Shown: positions 20,003-29,274 of the stretch, one piece after another
Layout: the number at the start of each line of letters is the position of its first letter
Numbering within the stretch: position 1 is the stretch's first letter
Assembly (NCBI GenBank): GCA_024372495.1
Contig: CP099977.1
Location: forward strand, 2,480,001-2,544,000
Length of the DNA: 64,000 nt
Direction of reading: 5' to 3'
Source of the DNA: Pseudarthrobacter sp. Fe7
GTDB lineage: Bacteria > Actinomycetota > Actinomycetes > Actinomycetales > Micrococcaceae
The notes under the pieces: generated by a model
Databases searched by the model: none
What the model was told of the DNA's origin: nothing
What the model saw: the letters and a program-made list of their open reading frames with translations, nothing else
Program-made: the position numbers and the translations under genes

Positions 20003-22348
20003 ATGCCTGAATTGACCGCGCCCAAAAACACCCCCTTCCCGTCCGCCTCGCTGCTCGGGTACCCCCGTATCGGCCGCCGCCGCGAACTCAAGAAAGCCGT
20101 CGAGGCCTACTGGGCCGGCAGGATTGACGCCGCCGCACTGGACGCTGCTGCCAAGGACATCCAGCTGTCCACCGCCAGGCGCCTCCAGGAGCTCGGCCTC
20201 ACCGAAGCCGCTGCAGTCCCGGCCACCTTCTCCTACTACGACCAGGTGTTGGACACCACAGCCCACCTTGGCGCCGTACCCGCCCGGTTCGGCAAACTCC
20301 ACAACGACGCCGGACAGCTGGACATCGACGGCTACTTCACCCTGGCCCGCGGCACCAAGGACCAGCAGCCGCTGGAGATGACCAAATGGTTCGACACCAA
20401 CTACCACTACCTCGTTCCGGAGATCGGCCCGGAAACGGAATTCTCCCTGTCATCCACCGCTAAAGTCGACGAGTTCAGGTTCGCCCTGCAAAACGGCATC
20501 GAAACCCGGCCTTACATCGTGGGCCCGGTGACCTACCTGCTCCTGTCCAAGGCATCCGACGACGCCCCGGCCGGCTACGCCCCGCTGTCCCGCCTCAACG
20601 ACATCCTGCCCGTCTATGTCCAGCTACTCGAAAAGCTGGCAGCCGCCGGCGCTGGCTGGGTCCAGGCTCGACGAACCCGCCCTGGTGGTGGACCAGGACA
20701 CTCCGGCTACCGACATCGAAGCAGCTGTAGCCCACGCCTATGCTGTCCTCACCGCCGCGCCCAACCGCCCGCAGATCCTCGTTTCCACCCCGTACGGTTC
20801 GCTCGACAGCCAACTTGGCACCCTCGCCGCAACCAACATCGACGCCCTCCACATCGACGTCTTCAAGGGCACTGTTCCGTCCACAGCCGCACTCACGGGA
20901 CTGGGCAACAAAACCCTTGTTGCCGGCGTCGTGGACGGCCACAACATCTGGCGCAATAACCTTGCTGCCTCCGCGGCAAAGCTGGACGAACTGAAGGCTT
21001 CCGCCGCAAAGGTGGCCGTCTCCACGTCCACCTCCACCCAGCACGTTCCGCATGACGTTGACGAGGAAACCCAGCTGCCCGCCCAGGCTCCGCAGCTGGC
21101 TGGCGTTCGCCGACCAGAAAGCCGTCGAGGTCACAACTTTGGCGTCGTACCTGGTGGACCCAGCCTCCGCCCAGGCCGCCATCGACGAAGCCAGCCGCGT
21201 CATCGCGTCCCGTGCCACCGCCGAAGGCGTTCGCCGCGACGCGGTCCGGACCCGCACCGAAGCCCTGACGGCCGCGGACTTCACCCGCTCGGACTACGCG
21301 GCCCGGGAAGCCGCGCAGCAGGAAGCCCTGAACCTGCCGCCGCTGCCCACCACCACCATCGGTTCCTTCCCGCAGACTTCGGAAATCCGCTCCGCCCGCG
21401 CCCGCAACACCAAGGGCGAGCTGAGCGACGAGCAGTACCAGCAGCTCATGAAGGACGAAATCAAGCGCGTCGTAGACCTGCAGGAAGAGCTCGGGTACGA
21501 CGTCCTGGTGCACGGTGAACCCGAGCGCAACGACATGGTCCAGTACTTCGCCGAGAACCTCGAAGGCTTCGACGTCACCGTCCATGGCTGGGTCCAGTCC
21601 TATGGGTCACGCTGTACCCGCCCGTCCATCCTGTGGGGCGACGTCACCCGCAGCGCCCCCATCACGGTCAAGTGGGCGGAATACGCGCAGTCCCTGACAG
21701 CCAAGCCGATGAAGGGCATGCTCACCGGTCCGGTCACCATCCTGGCCTGGTCCTTCGTCCGGGACGACCAGCCGCTGGCGGAGACCGCCAACCAGGTTGG
21801 CCTGGCCCTGCGCGATGAGATTGCCGACCTCGAAGCCGCCGGCATCAAGGTCATCCAGGTGGACGAGCCCGCCTTGCGTGAGCTGCTTCCGCTGCGCAAG
21901 GCAGACCACGCCGATTACCTGAAGTGGTCCGTCGACTCATTCCGCCTGGCCACCGCCGGTGCCGCCGATTCCACGCAGATCCACACCCACCTCTGCTACT
22001 CGGAGTTTGGCGTGATCATCGATGCGATCGACGGCCTGGACGCGGACGTGACCTCCATCGAGGCCGCGCGCTCCCGCATGGAGGTTGTGCACGACCTCGA
22101 GTCCCATGGCTTTGGCCGCGGCGTGGGCCCGGGCGTCTACGACATCCACTCTCCTCGCGTCCCCGGCGAGCAGGAGGTGACCGAGCCTGCTCAGCACCGC
22201 CGTGAAGCACGTCCCGACACGCCAGCTGTGGGTCAACCCGGACTGTGGCCTGAAGACCCGCGGCTACGCCGAAACCGAGGAGTCCCTGCGCAACCTGGTG
22301 AAGGCAACCCTGACGGTCCGCGCGGAACTTCTGGAAGCTGCGAAGTAA
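20003..22348 (+). CDS. metE: Cobalamin-independent methionine synthase (three frameshifts)
   Basis: About 780 residues after repair; transfers the methyl group of 5-methyl-THF-polyglutamate to homocysteine using catalytic zinc. The N-terminal domain begins [20 protein letters not shown]; the C-terminal domain has [34 protein letters not shown] and [11 protein letters not shown], carrying zinc ligands. Three AGCT lesions: extra G at about 20664 and 21085, extra C at about 22185. Repaired junctions are WVQLDEPALV, QLPAQLRSWLAF and [13 protein letters not shown]. An essential-type enzyme broken three times at one motif is better explained by sequencing error than by decay. Confidence 0.93.
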
Positions 22349-22363
22349 GGCTATACGCCGCGA

Positions 22364-22406
22364 ACGACGCCGGGCGGTCACCTCAAGGTGGCCGCCCGGC
22401 GTCGTG
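22364..22406 (+). terminator. Terminator after metE
   Basis: A long hairpin, ACGACGCCGGGCGG paired with CCGCCCGGCGTCGT, extended inward by CACCT/AGGTG, followed by GCTTT. It lies 15 nt after the metE stop and before the convergent DUF2004 gene. Confidence 0.88.
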
Positions 22407-22421
22407 CTTTAACCAATCGCT

Positions 22422-22928
22422 TCAGGACTCCCAGACGATTTCGTCGTCCACCACGCCGTCCTGGTCAGCAGATGCCACCAGGACCTCGTCGGTGAAGTGT
22501 TCCCCGAGGGTGAAGTCCAGGACGAAGTAGCGCTCGGGCTGGCCGGGGTAAATGGCCACGTGCCCCAGCTTCAATGCCTTGAGGAAGACCTCATTGGTGA
22601 GCTGGCTCCGGTCCTGGACGCCGAAAACCTTGTGCGCCTGCTCTTCCTTGAGTGCGTTGCAGTGGAAGTGCAGATACTCCTGCGGACTGGTGCCCTCCTG
22701 CTCCAGTTCCTCGGCGATCATCTCCCGGACCTCGTCCACCAGTTCGGGCAGGAATCTGAGGCGGTACTCGACTTTGCGGAGCGCGGCTTCATCGAAGTGG
22801 TCGTGGGAGTTGACGTTCAGGTCGAGTTCCAGCGGATGGCCGCGCAGCTCATGTTTGGCGGCGAAGAGGTGATCCATGCCGTGGTTGAGCTCAATCTCCC
22901 CAAAGTGCTGGCTCGCTACCTTGTTCAT
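22422..22928 (-). CDS. DUF2004-like protein of unknown function
   Basis: 168 residues, intact, acidic and soluble. The segments [19 protein letters not shown] and [18 protein letters not shown], followed by [19 protein letters not shown], fit the DUF2004 group of bacterial cytoplasmic proteins. No catalytic motif is visible. It is convergent with metE and co-directional with, but 45 nt downstream of, the LysR gene. Confidence 0.7.
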   Translation of the reverse strand: MNKVASQHFGEIELNHGMDHLFAAKHELRGHPLELDLNVNSHDHFDEAALRKVEYRLRFLPELVDEVREMIAEELEQEGTSPQEYLHFHCNALKEEQAHKVFGVQDRSQLTNEVFLKALKLGHVAIYPGQPERYFVLDFTLGEHFTDEVLVASADQDGVVDDEIVWES

Positions 22929-22973
22929 AGTCTCAACATAGACCCGAAGGCCAGACCATTCCAGCGTTCGGAC

Positions 22974-23909
22974 CTAATTCACCGCGGTGCGCATCCCGGC
23001 GAGTGTTTCGGCCAGCAGGTCGACGAAAAGCTGCACCCGGGCCGTTTTCCGGTCATTGATCAGCAGCGCAAACACGTTCCGCGCCAGCCGGATTTCCGGC
23101 ACGTCCAGCACCACCACGCCGGCGGGTTTGTTCCGCAGTGCCAGTTCGGGAACCAGGGCAGCGCCCAGGCCTGCAGCTGCCATCTCCAGGCTGGCATGGA
23201 AATCGTCGCTGTGCGCCACCACCCGCGGGTGCAGGTTGCAGCCGGCGAACAGCCGCTCAATCACCATGGCATCGCTGGTGCCGGGATGATGCATGATCCA
23301 TGGCATTTCCGAGAGGTGGTCGGCTGCTACTTTAGCGTCGGCACGGAAGCCCCAGCCGGCAGGCAGCACCACCCGGAAATCATCGTCCCCGATCCATTGC
23401 CGGTTGATGGTGTTGGGCCATGCGAAGCCGGTCTGGCCCACCTGGAAGACTACCGCGAGGTCCAGGTCGCCGCCGGTACGCAGGCCCTGGATGGTCTGGC
23501 CCGGTTCCGCAACGGAGACCCGCAGGTCGATGCCGAGTTTCTTCCACGCCGGGTTCTTGAGGATCCGCGGCAGGACGTAGGTGGCCAGGCTGGGAAAGAT
23601 TCCCAGCCGCAGTTCCTGGCTTTCGGTGTCCTGCGTCCTTGAGGCGGCCGCCATCAGCGCTTCGATGTCCGTGAGCACCTTGGCTGCGTGCCGGGTCATG
23701 ACGACGGCGGCTTCCGTAGGGATCACGGCGCGCGCCGACCGCTGGAAGAGCGTGACGCCCGTTTCGCGCTCCAGGGCGGACATCTGCTGCGAGACGGCGG
23801 AGGCCGTGTAGCCCAGTGTCGCGGCCGCTGCAGCAAACGAGCCCAGCCGCGTGACCTCCAGTAGGGTCTTCAGGTGCACGGGATTTACCACCAGTTCACA
23901 GTACTGCAC
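22974..23909 (-). CDS. LysR-family transcriptional regulator
   Basis: About 311 residues, intact. The N-terminal winged helix is clear (LGSFAAAAATLGYTASAVSQ), followed by the substrate-binding effector domain. The first in-frame start is the GTG at 23909; GTGs at 23891 and 23879 are alternatives closer to the conserved HLKTLLEVTRLGSF segment. It is divergent from the FAD oxidoreductase operon starting at 23988, and may control it; the 78-nt gap would hold both promoters. The effector is unknown. Confidence 0.88.
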   Translation of the reverse strand: MQYCELVVNPVHLKTLLEVTRLGSFAAAAATLGYTASAVSQQMSALERETGVTLFQRSARAVIPTEAAVVMTRHAAKVLTDIEALMAAASRTQDTESQELRLGIFPSLATYVLPRILKNPAWKKLGIDLRVSVAEPGQTIQGLRTGGDLDLAVVFQVGQTGFAWPNTINRQWIGDDDFRVVLPAGWGFRADAKVAADHLSEMPWIMHHPGTSDAMVIERLFAGCNLHPRVVAHSDDFHASLEMAAAGLGAALVPELALRNKPAGVVVLDVPEIRLARNVFALLINDRKTARVQLFVDLLAETLAGMRTAVN

Positions 23910-23987
23910 CCATCCACTGCCGTGGCGGCGCCGAATTGCCGTCTGTACACCCAGCGCAGCGGCAAATGTTCAGCAGAGGAGCATGAA

Positions 23988-25385
23988 GTGTCACTTGACC
24001 CAGCAGTACGTACAGGCGCCCGGCGGCGCGTGGCCGTGATCGGCAGTGGCGTGGCCGGATTGACCGCCGCCTACGTCCTGAACAGGCAGGATGATGTCAC
24101 CCTGTTTGAGGCGGATCCGCGGCTGGGCGGCCATGCGCACACCCACGACATGCCACAGGCCGATGGAAGCGTCCTCGGCGTGGACACTGGGTTCATCGTG
24201 CATAACGAACGGACGTATCCAACCCTGCTGCGGCTCTTCGCGGAACTGGGCGTCGAAACCCAGGATTCCGAGATGAGCATGTCCATCCGCTGCGACGGCT
24301 GCGGCCTGGAATACGCCGGCGCCCGCGACGGGGCACGCGGAATCATCGCCAAGCCCTCCAGCTTGCTGCGCGGCCGCTACCTGCTGATGCTGCTGGAAGT
24401 CACCCGCTTCTACCGGAAGGCGAGGGAGCTGCTCAGGACGGCGCCGCCGTCGGCCGTCAGCGACGAGGTGGAGGTGCCGGAACTGACGCTGGGGGACTTC
24501 CTGGCGCGGGAGAAGTTCAGCCCCTACTTCATCTCCCACTTCATGACCCCCGTGGTCAGCGCCGTCTGGTCCTGCGACCCCACCACCGCCCTGGCCTATC
24601 CGGCCCGCTACCTCTTCACGTTCCTGGGCCACCACGGCATGCTGGGCATCAAAGGCTCACCGCAGTGGCGCACCGTGACCGGCGGTTCGGCACGGTACGT
24701 CGAAAAGCTTGCCGCGACGCTCCCTGACGTCCGACTCAACACGCCCGTCACCGCCCTCCGGCGAACGCCGGACGGTGTGGAACTCGCAACGGCCAACGGG
24801 CTGGAAGGCTTTGGCGCCGTCGTGATTGCCACCCATCCCGCGCAGGCCCTCGGCTTCCTGGCCGACGCCACGCCTGAGGAGAAGGAGGCGCTCGGCGGCA
24901 TGCCCTACTCGGTGAACCACACCGTGTTCCACCAGGACCCCGCGGTCCTGCCCGCGGCGGACAACGCCAGGGCGTCCTGGAACTACCGGCTCCCGGCCTG
25001 CGATGCGCGCCCGGACAAGGTCCTGGTGAGCTACGACCTCACCAGGCTGCAGCGGCTTGAACCGGCAGGCGGCCGGCCCTACCTGGTGAGCCTGGGCGAG
25101 TCCGACCTGATCGCGGACAGTGCGGTGCTGGAACGGATGGTGTACGAACACCCGCAATACACCCCTGATTCCTTGAAAGCCCAGCAGGCCATCACGGCGC
25201 TGAGCGACAGCCGGATCGCGTACGCAGGAGCGTACCTGGGCTGGGGCTTCCATGAGGACGGTGCGCTCTCGGGGGTGCGGGCAGCGGAGAAACTGGGCCG
25301 CTCCTGGCCGGTGGCCCGGGCTGCCGACGCCGCAGACTCCAAACGCGAGGGGGAGCGGGAACTGCTGTCCGCAGAACCTGTATGA
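23988..25385 (+). CDS. FAD-dependent amine-oxidase-like oxidoreductase of a lipid operon
   Basis: 465 residues, intact. Rossmann motif VAVIGSGVAGLTAAYVL with FEADPRLGGHAHTH places it in the flavin amine oxidase/desaturase superfamily. FIVHNERTYPTLLRLFAELG and FMTPVVSAVWSCDP are typical of the group found beside CFA synthases. The GTG start follows GAGGAG at good spacing. Its stop overlaps the next ATG (ATGA), and the two following genes encode a DUF1365 protein and a fatty-acid methyltransferase, so it probably oxidises or desaturates a methylated acyl chain. That role is inferred from context. Confidence 0.82.
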   Translation: MSLDPAVRTGARRRVAVIGSGVAGLTAAYVLNRQDDVTLFEADPRLGGHAHTHDMPQADGSVLGVDTGFIVHNERTYPTLLRLFAELGVETQDSEMSMSIRCDGCGLEYAGARDGARGIIAKPSSLLRGRYLLMLLEVTRFYRKARELLRTAPPSAVSDEVEVPELTLGDFLAREKFSPYFISHFMTPVVSAVWSCDPTTALAYPARYLFTFLGHHGMLGIKGSPQWRTVTGGSARYVEKLAATLPDVRLNTPVTALRRTPDGVELATANGLEGFGAVVIATHPAQALGFLADATPEEKEALGGMPYSVNHTVFHQDPAVLPAADNARASWNYRLPACDARPDKVLVSYDLTRLQRLEPAGGRPYLVSLGESDLIADSAVLERMVYEHPQYTPDSLKAQQAITALSDSRIAYAGAYLGWGFHEDGALSGVRAAEKLGRSWPVARAADAADSKREGERELLSAEPV

Positions 25386-26113
25386 CCATGGAGGCCTCGA
25401 TCTACCGCACGTCCATATCGCATGTGCGGCAAACCCCGTTGAAGAATGCTTTCACCTACCGGAGCTACAGCTGGCTGGTGGACGTTGACGCGCTTCCGCG
25501 CCTGCCTCTGTTGTTGCGGCCACTCGCGGTGTTCCGCGCGGGGGACCACCTGGGCGACCCGGACGCCGGCATCCGCTCCAATGTGGAGCGGTTCCTGCGG
25601 ACGCAGGGCATAGAGCCCGACGGCGGTCCCATCCACATGCTGACAAGCGCCAGGGTTTTTGGCTACGTCTTCAATCCGCTCACGCTGTTCTGGTGCTACC
25701 GGTCCAGCGGGGAACTCCAGTGCGTGGTGGCCGAGGTCCACAACACGTACGGGGAGCGGCACTGCTACCTGCTGCGAACCGATCCCGCCGGACGGGCCTC
25801 AGTGCCGAAGGCCTTCTACGTTTCCCCCTTTAACGAAGTCGACGGGCAGTACCGGATGAAGCTCCCCGCGCCCGGGGAGCGGCTTGCGGTGTCCATCATC
25901 CTGGAACGGGAGGGGCAGCGGCCCTTTGTTGCCACCATGGACGGCAGGCGCAAGGCGGCCACCGTGGCCAACATCCTTGCCGCGGCTCTCACCGTGCCTG
26001 CCGCGCCGCTGCTGGTATCCGCTCTTATCCGGGTCCAGGGCATTAAACTCTGGGCAAGACGCCTGCCCGTCGTTGCCAGACCACATCACCCCTCACAGGA
26101 GGCAGTTCAATGA
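25382..26113 (+). CDS. DUF1365 protein
   Basis: 243 residues, intact. Family segments MEASIYRTSISHVRQTPLKN, FTYRSYSWLVDVDALP, FGYVFNPLTLFWCYR and KAFYVSPFNEVDGQYRMKLP are all visible. DUF1365 proteins regularly lie between an amine-oxidase-like flavoprotein and a CFA synthase homologue, but their biochemical role is not known to me. Both ends overlap neighbouring genes by ATGA, showing tight coupling. Confidence 0.85.
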   Translation: MTMEASIYRTSISHVRQTPLKNAFTYRSYSWLVDVDALPRLPLLLRPLAVFRAGDHLGDPDAGIRSNVERFLRTQGIEPDGGPIHMLTSARVFGYVFNPLTLFWCYRSSGELQCVVAEVHNTYGERHCYLLRTDPAGRASVPKAFYVSPFNEVDGQYRMKLPAPGERLAVSIILEREGQRPFVATMDGRRKAATVANILAAALTVPAAPLLVSALIRVQGIKLWARRLPVVARPHHPSQEAVQ

Positions 26114-27484
26114 CAATGACAGACGACAACGGCACCACCGCAGCCAACGTCGACCACAAGGCCCACGGCCCGTCCGCCACGCACACGCCCATGACCTGGG
26201 GCGCAACCGGTGTGCCGGCGGCGCCGGCCACTATCGATCCCGGACTGTGGCCCGGTGTCGCCCAGCCGCCGTCGGGCGTCAAGGCTGAGGTGGCCGGAAA
26301 GGCCGCCGGACTCCTGTTCAGGGGTGCGGTCAAGCGGCTGCCGCTGCGCGTCGCATACCCGGACGGCTCGGTCCTGGGAACCGGCGGACCTGACGCTCCC
26401 GTGATGACCATGGTTCGGCCCGCGGCATTCGAAACCCGGATTGGCGACAACGGCCTGATCGGCCTTGGCGAATCCTTCATGGCCGGCGACTGGGAGGCAT
26501 CCGACCTGGCCGCAGTGCTGGAGGTCTTCGCCGCGTCCGTGGACACGCTCATCCCCGTGCCGCTGCAGAAACTGCGCTCGCTCTACCTGCCACGCACCCC
26601 CGCCAGGAACGCAACGCCGAACAGAACACGCGAAGCAACATCTCGCGGCACTACGACCTGTCCAATGCGTTGTTTTCCAACTTCCTGGACTCCACCATGA
26701 GCTATTCGTCGGCGCTGTTTCCTGGGGAGGCGGGACCCCTGTCCTCCGTGGCCTGGGACTTCCTGGCGGAGGCCCAGCAGGCCAAGATCGACCGGCTGCT
26801 GGACAAGGCCGGTGTGGGCGAAGGAACCCGCCTGCTGGAAATCGGTACCGGCTGGGGGAGCTCGCCCTCCGTGCAGCCGCCCGCGGCGCCACCGTCTACA
26901 GCGTCACGCTGTCCAGCGAGCAGCAGGCGCTGGCGCAGGAACGCATAGCGGAGGCCGGGTTCGCGGACCGTGTCACGGTGGCCCTGCAGGACTACCGTGC
27001 GGTGGAGGGGGAGTACGACGCCGTGGTATCGGTCGAGATGATCGAGGCCGTTGGCTACGAGTACTGGCCCATCTACTTCCAGACGATCGACCGCGTCCTG
27101 GCCCCGGGCGGAAAGGTGGCCATCCAGGCAATCACCATGCCGCACGGGCGGATGCTGGCCACCCGCAACGCCTACACCTGGGTGCACAAATACATTTTCC
27201 CCGGCGGCTTCCTGCCGTCCGTCCGTGCCATCGAGGGCGTGACCCAGCAGCACACTACCCTGCGGGTGCGGGAGCGGATGGGGATGGGCGACCACTACGC
27301 CGCCACCCTCCGGCTATGGGAGGAACGGTTCCTGTCCCGCTCCGGTGAGGTGGGGGAGTTGGGCTTCGACGCAGTGTTCCAGCGGATGTGGCTTTTCTAC
27401 CTCTGCTACTCGCGCGCCGGCTTCCAGTCCGGCTACCTGGATGTGCAGCAGATAGTGCTGGACCGCCGGGAGGCCCAGTTGTAG
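26110..27484 (+). CDS. Cyclopropane-fatty-acid synthase homologue (two frameshifts)
   Basis: About 458 residues after repair. Family features: FMAGDWEASDLAAVLEVFA, NISRHYDLSNALFSNFLDST with MSYSSALF, the SAM motif LLEIGTGWGELALRAA, and VEMIEAVGYEYWPIYFQTID. Two homopolymer deletions break it: one C in 26597-26601 and one G in 26855-26859. The AGCT directly after the second run is intact. Substrate is probably a phospholipid acyl chain. As third gene of the FAD-DUF1365-CFA operon it may make a methylated rather than cyclopropanated product. Confidence 0.87.
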
Positions 27485-27520
27485 TTCTGCCGTGGTACGT
27501 GAGAAAGGCGAGGTCCAGGG

Positions 27521-28043
27521 ATGAAGCTGAAGACACTGGCATGGACGACGGCGGCGACAGTCGCCACCGCCGTGGCGGGCGGGGTGGCGACGGACCCGGA
27601 GGGCAGTTGGTATCTTAGGCTGCGCAAGCCGGACTGGCAGCCACCGGCCATTGCCTTCCCGGTGGTGTGGACCGCCCTGTACGCCGACCTGGCCTTGACG
27701 TCCGCCGTGGCGCTGGACCGGGCGGCTGAGCTGGACCGGGCTGCCGGCAGTCCCGGCCCTTTCAGGAACGACCACCGCCGGGAGCGGCGTGCGTACCGGG
27801 GCGCTTTGGCTGCCAACCTGGTCCTCAATGCCTCATGGAGCCTGGCTTTTCTGGCGCTCCCGCCGGCCGTGGCTGGCGGCGGCCGAGGCCGCGGTGCTGG
27901 CGGCAAGCAGTGCGGATCTGGTGCGGCGCACCTACCGGCTGCACCGCACCGCCGGGGCATCACTCGCCCCGTACGCGGCGTGGTGCGGCTTCGCCACGGT
28001 ATTGTCTGCGGCAATCGCCAGGCTCAATCCCGGCAAGCCATAG
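27521..28043 (+). CDS. TspO/MBR family membrane protein (frameshifted)
   Basis: About 173 residues after repair, with five membrane helices expected. WYLRLRKPDWQPPAIAFPVV and WTALYADLAL are signature TspO segments. An extra C at about 27841 (TCATGGAGCCTGGC for TCATGGAGCTGGC) breaks the conserved helix; repair gives LNASWSWLFWRSRRPW. TspO proteins bind porphyrins and respond to oxidative stress. It lies 36 nt after the CFA-type gene with the start preceded by AGG, and is likely the last gene of that operon. Confidence 0.86.
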
Positions 28044-28091
28044 CAGGGGGCTCCGAGCCTGCGGGCCAGTTGGGGAGGCCAGCACAGAACC

Positions 28092-28131
28092 AAGGGTTCA
28101 TGACCACTACATGTTGTGGTCATGAACCCTT
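28092..28131. terminator. Perfect 16-bp hairpin after tspO
   Basis: AAGGGTTCATGACCAC and GTGGTCATGAACCCTT form a perfect 16-bp stem with an 8-nt loop, followed by TTG. It most likely ends the lipid operon. The rest of 28044-28516 contains no gene I can support, only the nrd promoter region. Confidence 0.75.
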
Positions 28132-28303
28132 TGCGCTGCGCCCGAAGAGCTGCGACACGCCGGGAAATCACGACACGCGCAGTGTGCAAATGTGTGCAAC
28201 CCCGTCCACAGGGTGTGGACGGACCTGGCCGGAAGACCGTGTTTCAGGCGATTTAAGGACCGCGGACCTGTGGATTAAACGTGCAGAGAATGACATACTT
28301 GTA

Positions 28304-28351
28304 ATACATCATCTAGGGGTCGATGCGACCGCTCCGCACTAGATGTAGTAT
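28304..28351. promoter_or_regulatory. Candidate pair of NrdR boxes upstream of nrdH
   Basis: ATACATCATCTAG at 28304-28316 and CTAGATGTAGTAT at 28339-28351 are inverted copies matching at 11 of 13 positions, 35 nt centre to centre. NrdR, the ATP/dATP-sensing repressor of ribonucleotide reductase genes, binds paired boxes of this general kind. They lie about 165 nt upstream of nrdH. Spacing differs slightly from the three-turn spacing I remember, so this is a candidate. Confidence 0.55.
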
Positions 28352-28516
28352 CAATTTACAGAACGGGCACCATGCAGGACGGAGCCCGGACAGATGCACA
28401 TAAGGTACCTGGAAGCAACTGGCCGAGCAGGCCTGGGGCCCAGGGCGGCATCGGAGACGGACCTGCTGGCCGTGGTCTCCGGCAAGAGCAGCAGACTTAC
28501 AAAGGGGATTGGGAAT

Positions 28517-28762
28517 ATGACTGTCACGGTTTACACGAAACCGGCCTGCGTTCAGTGCAACGCGACCTACCGCGCGCTTGACAAGAAGGGCATCGCTTAC
28601 GAGAGCGTTGACATCTCCCAGGACGCTGAGGCCCTGGAGCGTCTCAAGGCCCTTGGGTACATGCAGGCACCCGTCGTGGTAACTGACCAGGACCATTGGT
28701 CAGGCTTCCGCCCGGACAAGATTGCGGGACTTGCCGAATCGGCCGTGTCCTCCGTGGCCTGA
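28517..28762 (+). CDS. nrdH: Glutaredoxin-like NrdH electron donor
   Basis: 81 residues, intact. Redox motif CVQC near residue 11 in MTVTVYTKPACVQCNATYRA, and the C-terminal WSGFRPDKI segment, which binds the partner, are classic NrdH. It supplies electrons to class Ib ribonucleotide reductase and is recycled by thioredoxin reductase. The ATG at 28517 follows AAAGGGGATTGGG. First gene of nrdHIEF. Confidence 0.96.
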   Translation: MTVTVYTKPACVQCNATYRALDKKGIAYESVDISQDAEALERLKALGYMQAPVVVTDQDHWSGFRPDKIAGLAESAVSSVA

Positions 28763-28804
28763 TTCCACTCCCGAATTTTCCAGCGCTGAACCGAGGTACC
28801 TTCC

Positions 28805-29254
28805 GTGGCTGCATCGACGGTTGAAGCCACCACGACGGACAGTCAGCTGATCTGTTTCTCCTCATCGTCGGAGAACACTCTTCGATTCGTCCGGAAGCTG
28901 GGCGTTGATTTCGCCCGGCTTCCGTTGCACGCCAAAGACCCACCCCTGGTTGCCACCCGGCCGTTTGTCCTGGTTCTTCCCACTTATGGAGGAACCGGAG
29001 GAGAAGGCTCAGTGCCCAAACAGGTCATCCGGTTCCTCAACGAACCGCGGAACAGGAAGCTCATCCGCGGCGTTATCGGGGCCGGCAACACAAACTTCGG
29101 GGGCAACTACTGCCTGGCGGCTGACATAGTGGCCGCTAAGTGCAGGGTGCCCCAACTCTACAAATTCGAACTTATGGGAACGCCGGAAGACGTCACCCGG
29201 GTCAACCAAGGATTGGACAAGTTTTGGACACGACTGTCGCAGACACAGAAGTAA
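28805..29254 (+). CDS. nrdI: Flavodoxin-like NrdI
   Basis: 149 residues, intact. NrdI provides the oxidant that forms the dimanganese-tyrosyl radical cofactor in NrdF. The FMN-binding loops are visible: [33 protein letters not shown] and [17 protein letters not shown]. The GTG start is preceded by an AGG-containing site. Sits between nrdH and nrdE in the usual order. Confidence 0.95.
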   Translation: MAASTVEATTTDSQLICFSSSSENTLRFVRKLGVDFARLPLHAKDPPLVATRPFVLVLPTYGGTGGEGSVPKQVIRFLNEPRNRKLIRGVIGAGNTNFGGNYCLAADIVAAKCRVPQLYKFELMGTPEDVTRVNQGLDKFWTRLSQTQK

Positions 29255-29274
29255 CCAGGGCCCAGGAGCCTGAA

